Translations under genes and position numbers: made by a program
Assembly (NCBI GenBank): GCA_910575565.1
Contig: CAJTFL010000031.1
Coordinates: 1 to 40,083 of the forward strand
Origin: Lachnospiraceae bacterium
GTDB taxonomy: Bacteria; Bacillota; Clostridia; Lachnospirales; Lachnospiraceae
Reading direction: 5' to 3'
Length of the DNA: 40,083 nt
The notes under the pieces: generated by a model
The model's input: only the letters and a program-made list of their open reading frames with translations
Database searches by the model: none
Told to the model about the DNA's origin: nothing
Shown here: one piece after another, positions 16,290 to 23,474 of the stretch
How the letters are laid out: each line of letters opens with the position of its first letter
How positions within the stretch are numbered: the stretch's first letter is position 1

Positions 16290-18176
16290 ATGCCTTATTT
16301 AGAAGAAAATTATGATGTTGCGGTGGTAGGAGCCGGGCACGCCGGATGCGAGGCAGCTTTGGCTTGTGCCAGGTTGGGGCTGGAAACGATATTATTTACC
16401 GTTAGCATTGACAGCATAGCGCTGATGCCTTGCAATCCCAATATAGGCGGAAGCTCTAAGGGGCATTTGGTGCGTGAATTGGATGCCCTGGGCGGAGAGA
16501 TGGGAAAAAACATTGATAAGACTTTTATTCAGTCGAAAATGTTAAATGAATCCAAAGGCCCGGCAGTCCATTCTCTGCGTGCCCAGGCGGATAAGCAGGA
16601 GTATACCCGCCAGATGCGCATAACTTTGGAAAATACGGATCATTTGACGATTCGCCAGGCGGAGGTATCCCAGATTGTCACAGATGAAGGAAAATTAACT
16701 GGGGTTAAAACCGTTTCCGGCGCTCTTTACCGGGTAAAAGCGGCGGTGCTTTGCACAGGAACGTATTTAAGGGCCAAATGTATTTATGGGGAAGTCAGCA
16801 ATCCAACCGGGCCAAACGGGCTTCAGGCGGCTAATCATTTGACAGACTCCCTAAAGGCTCACGGAATTGAAATGTTTCGGTTTAAAACGGGAACTCCGGC
16901 AAGGGTAGACAAACGGAGCATTGATTTTTCCAAGATGGAAGAGCAGTTTGGGGATCCAAGGGTTGTGCCTTTTTCTTTTTCTACGGATCCGGAATCTGTA
17001 CAGAAAGAGCAGGTTTCCTGCTGGCTTACCTATACGAACGAGGAAACCCATAAGATTATCCGGGATAATTTAAGCCGTTCTCCTTTGTTTTCGGGAGTAA
17101 TCGAGGGAACCGGTCCCAGGTATTGCCCCTCTATAGAAGATAAAGTGGTGAAATTTCCAGATAAGGCTCGCCATCAGGTGTTTGTGGAGCCAGAGGGTTT
17201 ATCCACCAATGAAATGTATTTGGCAGGAATGTCCAGTTCTTTGCCGGAGGATGTGCAGTACGCCATGTACAGGACAGTTCCCGGATTGGAAAATGTTAAG
17301 ATTGTCCGGAATGCATATGCTATTGAATATGACTGCATTAATTCCCTTCAGCTTACCCCTTCTTTGGAGTTTAAAGCTATTCCTGGGCTTTTTTCTGGCG
17401 GGCAGTTTAACGGAAGTTCCGGTTATGAGGAAGCTGCCGTGCAAGGCTTTATGGCAGGGGTAAATGCGGCAATGGAAATTATGGGGAGGGAGCCTGTGGT
17501 TCTTGACCGCTCTCAGGCTTATATTGGCGTGCTTATTGATGATTTAGTAACGAAAGAAAATCATGAGCCTTATCGGATGATGACCTCCAGGGCGGAATAC
17601 CGTCTCCTTCTCAGGCAGGATAATGCGGATTTAAGGCTAAGAAAAATCGGGTATGAGATTGGCCTTGTGTCGGAAGAAGAGTACGGGGAGGTATTGGAAA
17701 AAGAACAAGTGATTAAGCGGGAGATCATCAGGGTTAGCCAGGTAATCGTGGGAACTGGGGCAGAGGTACAGGAATTTTTAGTGCGGAATAATAGCACTTG
17801 TTTAAAGTCCGGGGCAGCTTTGTCCGAATTGATAAAGCGCCCGGAGTTAAATTATCAGAGCTTAGGTGTTTTGGATCCTAACCGTCCGGAGCTTCCGGAA
17901 GATGTGCAGATTCAGGTGAATATTAATATTAAGTATGAGGGATATCTGAAAAGACAGATGCAGCAAGTGGCACAGTTTAAGAAATTAGAAGGGAAGAGGA
18001 TTCCTAAGGATTTTGATTATACTAAGGTGGGGAATCTGAGGAGAGAAGCGATTCAGAAGCTAAGCCATTATAAGCCGGTCAGCATCGGCCAGGCGTCCCG
18101 GATATCCGGCGTGTCTCCGGCAGATATATCGGTGTTGCTGGTTTATCTTTCCGGTGGGATGGCGCGTGGAAAGTAG
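16290..18176 (+). CDS. mnmG: tRNA uridine 5-carboxymethylaminomethyl modification enzyme MnmG
   Basis: FAD-dependent partner of MnmE. The FAD-binding motif VVGAGHAGCEAALA lies near residues 12-25. Other family blocks are GGSSKGHLVRELDALGGEMG, GTYLRAKCIYGE, GYEEAAVQG and MMTSRAEYRLLLRQDNAD. The frame can also start at GTG 16281 (three residues longer), but GAGGTGAT sits 7 bp before ATG 16290, so I prefer that; 628 aa. It follows mnmE by 64 bp and precedes rsmG. Confidence 0.97.
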   Translation: MPYLEENYDVAVVGAGHAGCEAALACARLGLETILFTVSIDSIALMPCNPNIGGSSKGHLVRELDALGGEMGKNIDKTFIQSKMLNESKGPAVHSLRAQADKQEYTRQMRITLENTDHLTIRQAEVSQIVTDEGKLTGVKTVSGALYRVKAAVLCTGTYLRAKCIYGEVSNPTGPNGLQAANHLTDSLKAHGIEMFRFKTGTPARVDKRSIDFSKMEEQFGDPRVVPFSFSTDPESVQKEQVSCWLTYTNEETHKIIRDNLSRSPLFSGVIEGTGPRYCPSIEDKVVKFPDKARHQVFVEPEGLSTNEMYLAGMSSSLPEDVQYAMYRTVPGLENVKIVRNAYAIEYDCINSLQLTPSLEFKAIPGLFSGGQFNGSSGYEEAAVQGFMAGVNAAMEIMGREPVVLDRSQAYIGVLIDDLVTKENHEPYRMMTSRAEYRLLLRQDNADLRLRKIGYEIGLVSEEEYGEVLEKEQVIKREIIRVSQVIVGTGAEVQEFLVRNNSTCLKSGAALSELIKRPELNYQSLGVLDPNRPELPEDVQIQVNINIKYEGYLKRQMQQVAQFKKLEGKRIPKDFDYTKVGNLRREAIQKLSHYKPVSIGQASRISGVSPADISVLLVYLSGGMARGK

Positions 18177-18213
18177 ATGCAGATTTTAAAGGAAAATTTT
18201 AGGGGGATTTTAA

Positions 18214-18948
18214 TTGAGAGATACGTTTTGGAAGCAGATGAATGAAGAATTGGCTGCTTTTCATTTGCAGTTAACAGAAGAGCAGTTAAAAAAATTTTAT
18301 CGGTATTTTGAATTGTTGGAAGAAAAAAATAAGGTGATGAATCTTACTGCCATAACGGAGGAACGTGAGGTAGTTACGAAGCATTTTGTAGACAGCTTAT
18401 CTTTAGTAAGGGTATTTCCTGAATTGGAAGGAGGCAGAGAGTTTTCAATTATTGATGTGGGGACGGGTGCTGGTTTTCCGGGAATTCCCTTAAAAATTGT
18501 TTATCCGAATTTACAGGTGACATTGTTGGATTCCTTAAAGAAAAGGGTGTGTTTTCTGCAGGAAGTGTGCAGTCAGCTGGAATTAGAGAAGATTAGTGCT
18601 GTGCATGGAAGAGCGGAAGATTTCGGGAGGGATAAGAATTTTCGTGAAGCTTTTGATTTGTGTGTTTCCAGGGCGGTAGCAAATTTGGCTACTTTGTCGG
18701 AATATTGCCTTCCTTTTGTGAGGATAGGAGGATTGTTTATTTCTTATAAGTCGGAGGAAGTGGGGGAGGAGATTAAAGGAGCGGAATCTGCTATAAAACA
18801 GTTAGGGGGTAAGATTAAGTCCATTCAATCCTTTAAGCTGCCGAAAACAGATATGGGGAGAAGCTTGATTGCGATTGAAAAGATGAAAAAGCTTTCTGGA
18901 AAGTATCCTAGGAAAGCAGGACTTCCATCAAAAGAGCCATTAGGTTAA
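18214..18948 (+). CDS. rsmG: 16S rRNA (guanine-527-N7) methyltransferase RsmG
   Basis: SAM-dependent methyltransferase for G527 of 16S rRNA; its loss gives low-level streptomycin resistance in other bacteria. 244 aa. SAM motif I is IDVGTGAGFPGIPLKI. The N-terminal LLEEKNKVMNLTAITEEREVVTKHFVDSL block and the LCVSRAVANLATL block are typical. The start chosen is TTG 18214 behind AGGGGGAT. ATG 18238 is an alternative but has no clear ribosome binding site. Last gene of mnmE-mnmG-rsmG. Confidence 0.95.
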   Translation: MRDTFWKQMNEELAAFHLQLTEEQLKKFYRYFELLEEKNKVMNLTAITEEREVVTKHFVDSLSLVRVFPELEGGREFSIIDVGTGAGFPGIPLKIVYPNLQVTLLDSLKKRVCFLQEVCSQLELEKISAVHGRAEDFGRDKNFREAFDLCVSRAVANLATLSEYCLPFVRIGGLFISYKSEEVGEEIKGAESAIKQLGGKIKSIQSFKLPKTDMGRSLIAIEKMKKLSGKYPRKAGLPSKEPLG

Positions 18949-18983
18949 GGGAATGGAAAGGTATCTTTATAGAGGGGTGGGAA

Positions 18984-18999
18984 TGTTTCACGTGAAACT
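18984..18999. promoter_or_regulatory. parS site 1 (one mismatch)
   Basis: TGTTTCACGTGAAACT differs from the parS consensus TGTTTCACGTGAAACA only in the last base. It is the first of three parS sites in 3 kb, 36 bp past the rsmG stop. ParB loads here and spreads for chromosome segregation. Confidence 0.85.
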
Positions 19000-19087
19000 T
19001 TTGTTCATAAATGGGCGTTTTCTAAATGGAAATTGATAAAGGAAAATTTGTGCAAGCATGATTTTCCTTTATGAGATTTCTATTGGT
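18998..19087 (+). repeat. Dispersed repeat copy 1 (right half)
   Basis: Matches the right half of the family copy at 20622-20836: TTTTGTTCATAAATGGGCG, then GATAAAGGAAAATTTGTGC and the following hairpin. Here the hairpin arms ATAAAGGAAAAT and ATTTTCCTTTAT pair perfectly over 12 bp. It is non-coding, between parS site 1 and the terminator at 19108. Confidence 0.75.
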
Positions 19088-19107
19088 TAAACAATTGATT
19101 TGAAATT

Positions 19108-19177
19108 AAACTGCTGCAAACCTTATCGTTTCAAAACATAAATATTTTTGAACTAAGGTGTGCAGCAGTTTTATTTT
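19108..19177. terminator. Long terminator hairpin between rsmG and the hydrolase
   Basis: AAACTGCTGCA-A-ACCTTA pairs with TAAGGT-G-TGCAGCAGTTT, 17 bp with a mismatch, around a 29-nt loop. TATTTTT follows on the plus strand. It would end plus-strand transcripts. On the minus strand the tail is less T-rich, but the hairpin also lies just past the hydrolase stop. Confidence 0.7.
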
Positions 19178-20127
19178 TAGTACAAATAAGTTTTCATTGC
19201 AGTTAACATTTGCTCAGGGCATTCTAAGTGAGGTAAGTGCTTTCCTTCTTTTAACAATATGGTTTCAATGGAAGGATTATATTTTTTAAACTCATTTAAC
19301 CGTTCACCCATTCCTGGGATAGAGGAACAGCCTGCCAGATATATGCTGTTGTCAATTTTCTTTAAGGCGTTTACAATGTTGCATTTCGTGTAGTTACAAA
19401 TTACACTGGAATAAACGGATTTTGGCGATTCACCCAGATGGGCGGATTCGTAATAAGCATTAATCAGGTGTCCCTTAGCTGAGTAAGGGTTTTCAAAATA
19501 TTTTGTCTGGAATGTTTCAAAAATTGCCTTTTTGCTGGAGGAAATATGATAGATAAATGTTCCTAATATAGGAAAATCTAAAATAAACTTATACAACTTT
19601 GCAGATTTCCCAGGGACTTGGCTGCAAGTAAGGAGACTATCAGGATTAATGAAAAAAAGCTGATCAAATAATTCACTGTTGCTGGCACAAGCCATTATGG
19701 CGGCAGCGGCAGCACTTCCCGATGCCGCTACGCTGGTACGTTTTCCAATTACCGCTTGGATAAAATCGGAGATTAGCTGTACGTATAGATAATTGGTATA
19801 GGTCATATTTGGCTTTTCTGAACGTCCGCATCCTAGCAGATCGATAACGTATACGGTATATTGTTCACTAAGCTGATGAACCACTGAGTTCCATTCATAG
19901 CCGCTGGAAATAGGGGTTATATCATGGATTAATAACAGTGGTTTTCCATTTCCTGTTTTTGTGTAATGAATATTTCCCAATCGCCATTTATAACATAAAG
20001 ATTGGGGTTCTTCCAATAAATTCTTATTTGTGGCAGATACTTGAATGTATTTATTAATAAGAGAGATAGAAACAGCACCAGCAGATTGAAGGATCAGCAA
20101 GGTAAGGATTTTATTCTTATTTGTCAT
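19177..20127 (-). CDS. Alpha/beta hydrolase, membrane-anchored
   Basis: 316-aa serine hydrolase-like protein; substrate unknown. Residues 7-25 form a hydrophobic N-terminal anchor. The fold shows the oxyanion strand LLLIHDITPISSGYEW (65-79), the beta4 IDLLGCGRSEKP block and the C-terminal GKHLPHLECP with the probable catalytic His. The usual GxSxG nucleophile elbow is replaced by AASGS (134-138), with Ser136 as the likely nucleophile, followed by an unusual run of alanines. Start ATG 20127 with AAAGGAGATAT. A good minus-strand promoter is at 20241-20269. It is the only minus-strand gene in the origin-proximal right arm and sits between two half copies of the dispersed repeat where B. subtilis has noc, so it is probably an insertion. 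Confidence 0.85.
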   Translation of the reverse strand: MTNKNKILTLLILQSAGAVSISLINKYIQVSATNKNLLEEPQSLCYKWRLGNIHYTKTGNGKPLLLIHDITPISSGYEWNSVVHQLSEQYTVYVIDLLGCGRSEKPNMTYTNYLYVQLISDFIQAVIGKRTSVAASGSAAAAAIMACASNSELFDQLFFINPDSLLTCSQVPGKSAKLYKFILDFPILGTFIYHISSSKKAIFETFQTKYFENPYSAKGHLINAYYESAHLGESPKSVYSSVICNYTKCNIVNALKKIDNSIYLAGCSSIPGMGERLNEFKKYNPSIETILLKEGKHLPHLECPEQMLTAMKTYLY

Positions 20128-20149
20128 AGATATCTCCTTTAAGTTTTGA

Positions 20150-20236
20150 TGTAAAATTTACCGTCCGTTCAGCCGCGCCATTCGCATTGCGCAGCATCCC
20201 TTTAGAAGAAACCGTGTCTTACGGTATTCCCCATAA
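20150..20236 (+). repeat. Dispersed repeat copy 2 (left half)
   Basis: TTACCGTCCGTTCAGCCGCGCCATTCGCATTGCGCAGCA and the following AAACCGTGTCTTACGG correspond to the left half of the copy at 20622-20836. The match stops near 20236. It lies in the 5' leader of the hydrolase gene, which is transcribed through it on the minus strand. Confidence 0.75.
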
Positions 20237-20240
20237 CGTT

Positions 20241-20269
20241 ATTATAATACAATTATATATGGAATACAA
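20241..20269 (-). promoter_or_regulatory. Promoter of the alpha/beta hydrolase gene
   Basis: On the minus strand: -35 TTGTAT (20264-20269), 17 bp, -10 TATAAT (20241-20246). It implies a leader of about 110 nt that contains the repeat half copy. Confidence 0.65.
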
Positions 20270-20621
20270 CGGTAAATCCAAGTCTTTTATTTCCGTGAGC
20301 AATGAGACAAGCGGCCGTGCTTGCACGGACAGTTGGCGAATGCCGTGAGGGTCAAATACCCCGCTGCTCTGCAGAGTTGCAAGATTGATACTCCATCGTC
20401 ACTTACGATTAGCTCCGTCTCCAACGTAATGGACGCTAAACTCGTGAGAAACCTCGTTAAGCGCCAACGTTTCCAAAGGGGTTCCTCATGGAATATGCTC
20501 CTGTCGGGACTCTTTTGATGCTTGTTCTTTTCAACAACTACTCTTGTTCCTCATGGAATATGCTCCTGTCGGGACTACTTTAATGGATCCCTTGTCCACT
20601 GAGGGTATGCTAATTAGATAT
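20270..20621. repeat. Non-coding stretch with a 31-bp exact direct repeat and a short hairpin
   Basis: No gene is convincing here. GTTCCTCATGGAATATGCTC and the next 11 bases (ending GTCGGGACT) occur exactly at 20481-20511 and 20546-20576, a 65-bp period. A CCGTGC-tt-GCACGG hairpin lies at 20315-20328. Base composition is richer in GC than the parA and hydrolase genes on either side. A plus-strand open frame at 20321-20518 is not supported. Confidence 0.7.
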
Positions 20622-20836
20622 AACTTTTAAAGCAAAATCTACCGTCCGTTCGGCCGTGCCATTTGCACTGCACAGTGTCCCTTTTAGGGGAAACCGTGCC
20701 TGCGGCATTCTTCGCTGTTTGCGCAGTTCCTTTTGCTCATAAACGGGCGCTCCCTCAGTGAAAATCGATAAAGGAAAATTTGTGCCAGCACAATTTTCTT
20801 TCATGTGATTTCCACTGGCCGAACTATTTTTATATA
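20622..20836 (+). repeat. Dispersed repeat copy 3 (longest copy)
   Basis: Reference copy of the family. The left part is CTACCGTCCGTTCGGCCGTG, the middle GAAACCGTGCCTGCGGCATT, the right part TTTTGCTCATAAACGGGCGC, and then GATAAAGGAAAATTTGTGC with a hairpin GAAAAT-TGTGC/GCACA-ATTTTC. The other copies are 18998-19087, 20150-20236 and 26500-26645. On the minus strand the copy is open for 64 codons, and part of the peptide (APVYEQKELRKQRR) is shared with the 26.5-kb copy. The 26.5-kb copy ends early in a changed frame, so I do not call a gene. Confidence 0.75.
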
Positions 20837-20861
20837 AAGTAAGTTTTTCAATAGGTTTTAA

Positions 20862-20877
20862 TGTTTCACGTGAAACA
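20862..20877. promoter_or_regulatory. parS site 2 (perfect)
   Basis: Exact TGTTTCACGTGAAACA palindrome, 142 bp upstream of parA and upstream of its promoter. Confidence 0.95.
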
Positions 20878-20922
20878 TTTCGATTTTTGTGCTATATTTT
20901 CGTAGGAAAATTGAAAATTATA

Positions 20923-20931
20923 TGCTATACT
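20923..20931 (+). promoter_or_regulatory. parA promoter, extended -10
   Basis: TGCTATACT fits an extended -10 (TGnTATACT). No good -35 is seen 17 bp upstream. It lies between parS site 2 and parA. Confidence 0.5.
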
Positions 20932-21019
20932 TATGAATGAAAAAACTTGATGAAGCGAGTGGTTTTCATATTGTGTAACTGTGTAGGTTATGGAAATAAG
21001 GAAAAGAGGATTTTATTGA

Positions 21020-21790
21020 ATGGGAAGAGTAATAGCCATTGCAAATCAAAAAGGCGGGGTTGGCAAGACGACAACAGCCATTAATTTATCTGCTTGTTTA
21101 GCTGAGGCAGGGCAGAAGGTATTAATGGTGGATTTTGACCCTCAGGGAAATGGCACTAGCGGTTTGGGTTTGGAGAAAGGACATATTGATAAAACGGTAT
21201 ATGAATTGCTTATTGGGGAATGCTCTATAGAAGAATGCATTACGGAAAGTGTCCAGGAGCATTTGGATGTGCTTCCCTCAGATGTTAATTTGGCAGGTGC
21301 AGAAATTGAACTTTTAGATGTGGAAAATAAGGAATTGCTTCTGCGCACTTATTTAGAGCCTATAAAGAAGCAATATGATTTCATTTTAGTGGATTGTCCC
21401 CCTTCTTTAAATCTATTAACTATTAATGCTTTGACGGCTGCTGATACCGTTTTAGTCCCAATTCAATGTGAGTATTATGCTTTAGAGGGTTTAACACAAG
21501 TAATGAAGACGATTAATCTGGTAAAGAAAAAATTAAATCCATCTTTAGAGATGGAGGGTGTAGTATTTACCATGTATAATGCCAGAACGAATCTTTCTTT
21601 AGAAGTTGTGGAGAGCGTAAAAAGCAATTTGAATCAAAATATTTATAAAACAATTATTCCAAGAAATGTAAGGTTGGCGGAAGCACCAAGCCATGGAATG
21701 TCGATTAATCGGTATGATTCCAAATCATCAGGTGCAGAAAGTTACCGTTTACTGGCAGCAGAAGTGATGAGTAGAGGAGAAGAATTGTAA
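21020..21790 (+). CDS. parA: Chromosome partitioning ATPase ParA (Soj)
   Basis: Deviant Walker ATPase that moves ParB-parS complexes and, in Bacillus, controls DnaA activity. 256 aa. The P-loop KGGVGKTT (11-18) has the signature first lysine. VLMVDFDPQGNGTSGLG and FILVDCPPSLNLLTINAL are the other nucleotide-binding blocks. Near the end RNVRLAEAPSHGMSINRYD is typical of chromosomal Soj. Start ATG 21020. The parB ATG follows the parA stop after one base. Confidence 0.96.
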   Translation: MGRVIAIANQKGGVGKTTTAINLSACLAEAGQKVLMVDFDPQGNGTSGLGLEKGHIDKTVYELLIGECSIEECITESVQEHLDVLPSDVNLAGAEIELLDVENKELLLRTYLEPIKKQYDFILVDCPPSLNLLTINALTAADTVLVPIQCEYYALEGLTQVMKTINLVKKKLNPSLEMEGVVFTMYNARTNLSLEVVESVKSNLNQNIYKTIIPRNVRLAEAPSHGMSINRYDSKSSGAESYRLLAAEVMSRGEEL

Positions 21791-21791
21791 G

Positions 21792-22811
21792 ATGGCAAAA
21801 CGTTCGGCATTGGGGAAAGGCCTTGGAGCCTTTTTTGGAGACGATGTGGTTAGGACTGTAGGCGGAAATTCTGCAGAGAGCCATAGGGAAGGGGAAGAAA
21901 ATTTAAAGCATTCTTTAAACAAAGCTGAGGGAAATGGGGAAAATAAAACTAGTGAGGTTAGGGAAGACAGAGAAAATATTGGAAAAAGTCAAAATTCAGA
22001 AGAGGGAAATCCCAATGTTTCACGTGAAACATTAGTTAAGCTTACCAGCATTGAGCCAAACGGCGAGCAGCCAAGAAAAAAATTTGATGAGGAAGCTTTG
22101 CAGGAATTGGCGGATTCCATTAAGGAGTATGGAGTACTGCAGCCATTGTTGGTAAAAAAAACAGGGGATACGTATCAAATTATTGCGGGAGAGCGGCGAT
22201 GGAGGGCGGCGAAATTAGCCGGTTTAAAGGAAGTACCGGTGATTATAAGGGAATATGACCGTCAGCAGTCAGTGGAAATTGCCTTGATTGAAAATGTACA
22301 GAGAGCAGATCTTAATCCAATTGAGGAAGCTTTTGCTTATCAGCTATTAATGCAGGAGTTTGGATTAAAACAGGAAGAAATTGCGGCGAGAGTTTCAAAA
22401 AATAGGGCGACGATTACAAATAGTATCCGATTGCTGAAATTAGCGGAACCTGTCCAAAGGTTTTTGATTGAAGGAAAAATTAGCAGCGGCCATGCAAGAG
22501 CCTTACTTGGAATAGAGGATGGGGAACAGCAGTATGCCATTGCCCAGCAAATTGCTGAGAAAGGATTAAGTGTCCGTGAGGTGGAAAAGATGGTAAAATT
22601 GCTGTCAAAGCCGCCAAAGGAAAAGAAGGCAGCAGAGGAGGACAAGGACTTAAGTTTTATTTTCCAGGATTTAGAGGAAAGAATGAAAGGAATTATGGGG
22701 ACTAAAGTTATGATCCACCAGAAAGACAAAAATAAAGGAAGAATTGAAATTGAATATTATTCTTCATCAGAATTAGAACGAATCGTTGAGTTAATCGAAT
22801 CTATACGATAG
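21792..22811 (+). CDS. parB: Chromosome partitioning protein ParB (Spo0J)
   Basis: CTP-dependent clamp that loads at parS and slides along DNA. 339 aa. The N-terminal RSALGKGLGAFFG motif (residues 4-16) contacts ParA. A hydrophilic linker follows. The CTP-binding domain shows NGEQPRKKFDEEALQELADSIKEYGVLQPLLV and GERRWRAAKLAG. The DNA-binding domain has ENVQRADLNPIEEA and a helix-turn-helix around EIAARVSKNRATITNSIRLL. Codons 75-80 (NVSRET) contain parS site 3. The linker is about 50 residues longer than in compact ParB proteins. Confidence 0.96.
   Translation: MAKRSALGKGLGAFFGDDVVRTVGGNSAESHREGEENLKHSLNKAEGNGENKTSEVREDRENIGKSQNSEEGNPNVSRETLVKLTSIEPNGEQPRKKFDEEALQELADSIKEYGVLQPLLVKKTGDTYQIIAGERRWRAAKLAGLKEVPVIIREYDRQQSVEIALIENVQRADLNPIEEAFAYQLLMQEFGLKQEEIAARVSKNRATITNSIRLLKLAEPVQRFLIEGKISSGHARALLGIEDGEQQYAIAQQIAEKGLSVREVEKMVKLLSKPPKEKKAAEEDKDLSFIFQDLEERMKGIMGTKVMIHQKDKNKGRIEIEYYSSSELERIVELIESIR
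22016..22031. promoter_or_regulatory. parS site 3 (perfect, inside parB)
   Basis: Exact TGTTTCACGTGAAACA within the parB coding region, read as N-V-S-R-E-T. The same placement is known in other Firmicutes. Confidence 0.95.
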
Positions 22812-22831
22812 CAAGGGGTGATAAAAGCGTT

Positions 22832-23362
22832 ATGGAAAATAGCGTAATTAATAATTGGGGAATTGACCCTGGTTATATTATTTTTGGGATGGCGATTATT
22901 ACCTTGATTTTGTTTATTACCGTAATGATTAGCCTGATTAAAATGAATCAGCTTTACCGCCGATATGATATATTTATGAGGGGAAAGGATGCGGAAACAT
23001 TAGAAGGACTGCTGATTAACCTGATTGAAGATGTAAATATTTTAAAAATTGAGGATAAGACAAATAAAGAAAACATCAGAAGCATTAACCGGAACATGAG
23101 AGCTTCTTTCCAGAAATTTGGGGTGGTTCGGTATAACGCATTTAATGGAATGGGCGGAAACTTAAGCTTTGCCATTGCTATGCTTGATTATACAAACAGT
23201 GGGTTTGTATTAAACTCTGTTCACAGCAGGGAAGGCTGCTATATGTACTTTAAGCGGGTGGATATGGGACAAACGGAAGTGCTTTTAGGAAGTGAGGAAA
23301 GAGAGGCCTTGGAGCAAGCCTTGGGATATGTAGAATACTCTCAGCCAAAGGATAAAAAGTAA
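22832..23362 (+). CDS. DUF4446 family membrane protein
   Basis: 176 aa, function unknown. A single N-terminal membrane segment (about residues 14-37, YIIFGMAIITLILFITVMISLI) is followed by a coiled stretch (LYRRYDIFMRGKDAETLEGLLINLIEDV) and a conserved C-terminal domain with FGVVRYNAFNGMGGNLSFAIAMLD and a GYVEYS end, all typical of DUF4446. Start ATG 22832, 20 bp after parB, so probably part of the parAB operon, as in many Clostridia. Confidence 0.9.
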   Translation: MENSVINNWGIDPGYIIFGMAIITLILFITVMISLIKMNQLYRRYDIFMRGKDAETLEGLLINLIEDVNILKIEDKTNKENIRSINRNMRASFQKFGVVRYNAFNGMGGNLSFAIAMLDYTNSGFVLNSVHSREGCYMYFKRVDMGQTEVLLGSEEREALEQALGYVEYSQPKDKK

Positions 23363-23385
23363 GGGAAAAAGTAAAAAGGATTTTA

Positions 23386-23414
23386 TTGACATCGTTTTAT
23401 GAAATTGATATAAT
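23386..23414 (+). promoter_or_regulatory. gdhA promoter (perfect consensus)
   Basis: -35 TTGACA (23386-23391), 17-bp spacer, -10 TATAAT (23409-23414). It predicts very strong transcription starting near 23421. Confidence 0.88.
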
Positions 23415-23418
23415 GCTC

Positions 23419-23440
23419 TTTAGCAAGTTAAAATGCTAAA
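23419..23440. promoter_or_regulatory. Inverted repeat at the gdhA transcription start
   Basis: TTTAGCA (23419-23425) and TGCTAAA (23434-23440), 7-bp arms with an 8-nt loop, covering the predicted start site. It could be an operator or a 5' stabilising hairpin. Confidence 0.45.
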
Positions 23441-23474
23441 TTAGAAGAGTTTTATATAGGTAGGAGGAATTGAT

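Noticed and set aside
19177..20127. Noc protein (the gene expected between rsmG and parA in Bacillus)
   Set aside because: The protein is an alpha/beta hydrolase on the opposite strand, without ParB-like motifs.
20321..20518. 65-codon plus-strand frame in the rsmG-parA gap
   Set aside because: No ribosome binding site, no recognisable protein features, and it includes one copy of the 31-bp direct repeat.
20610..20804. 64-codon minus-strand frame inside the dispersed repeat, partly shared with the 26.5-kb copy
   Set aside because: The shared peptide follows from nucleotide identity. The other copy has an internal deletion that changes the frame, and copies 1 and 2 are only halves. Kept as a repeat, not a gene.
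23392..23474. Riboswitch in the gdhA leader
   Set aside because: The leader is only about 55 nt, with one 7-bp hairpin and no known aptamer pattern.
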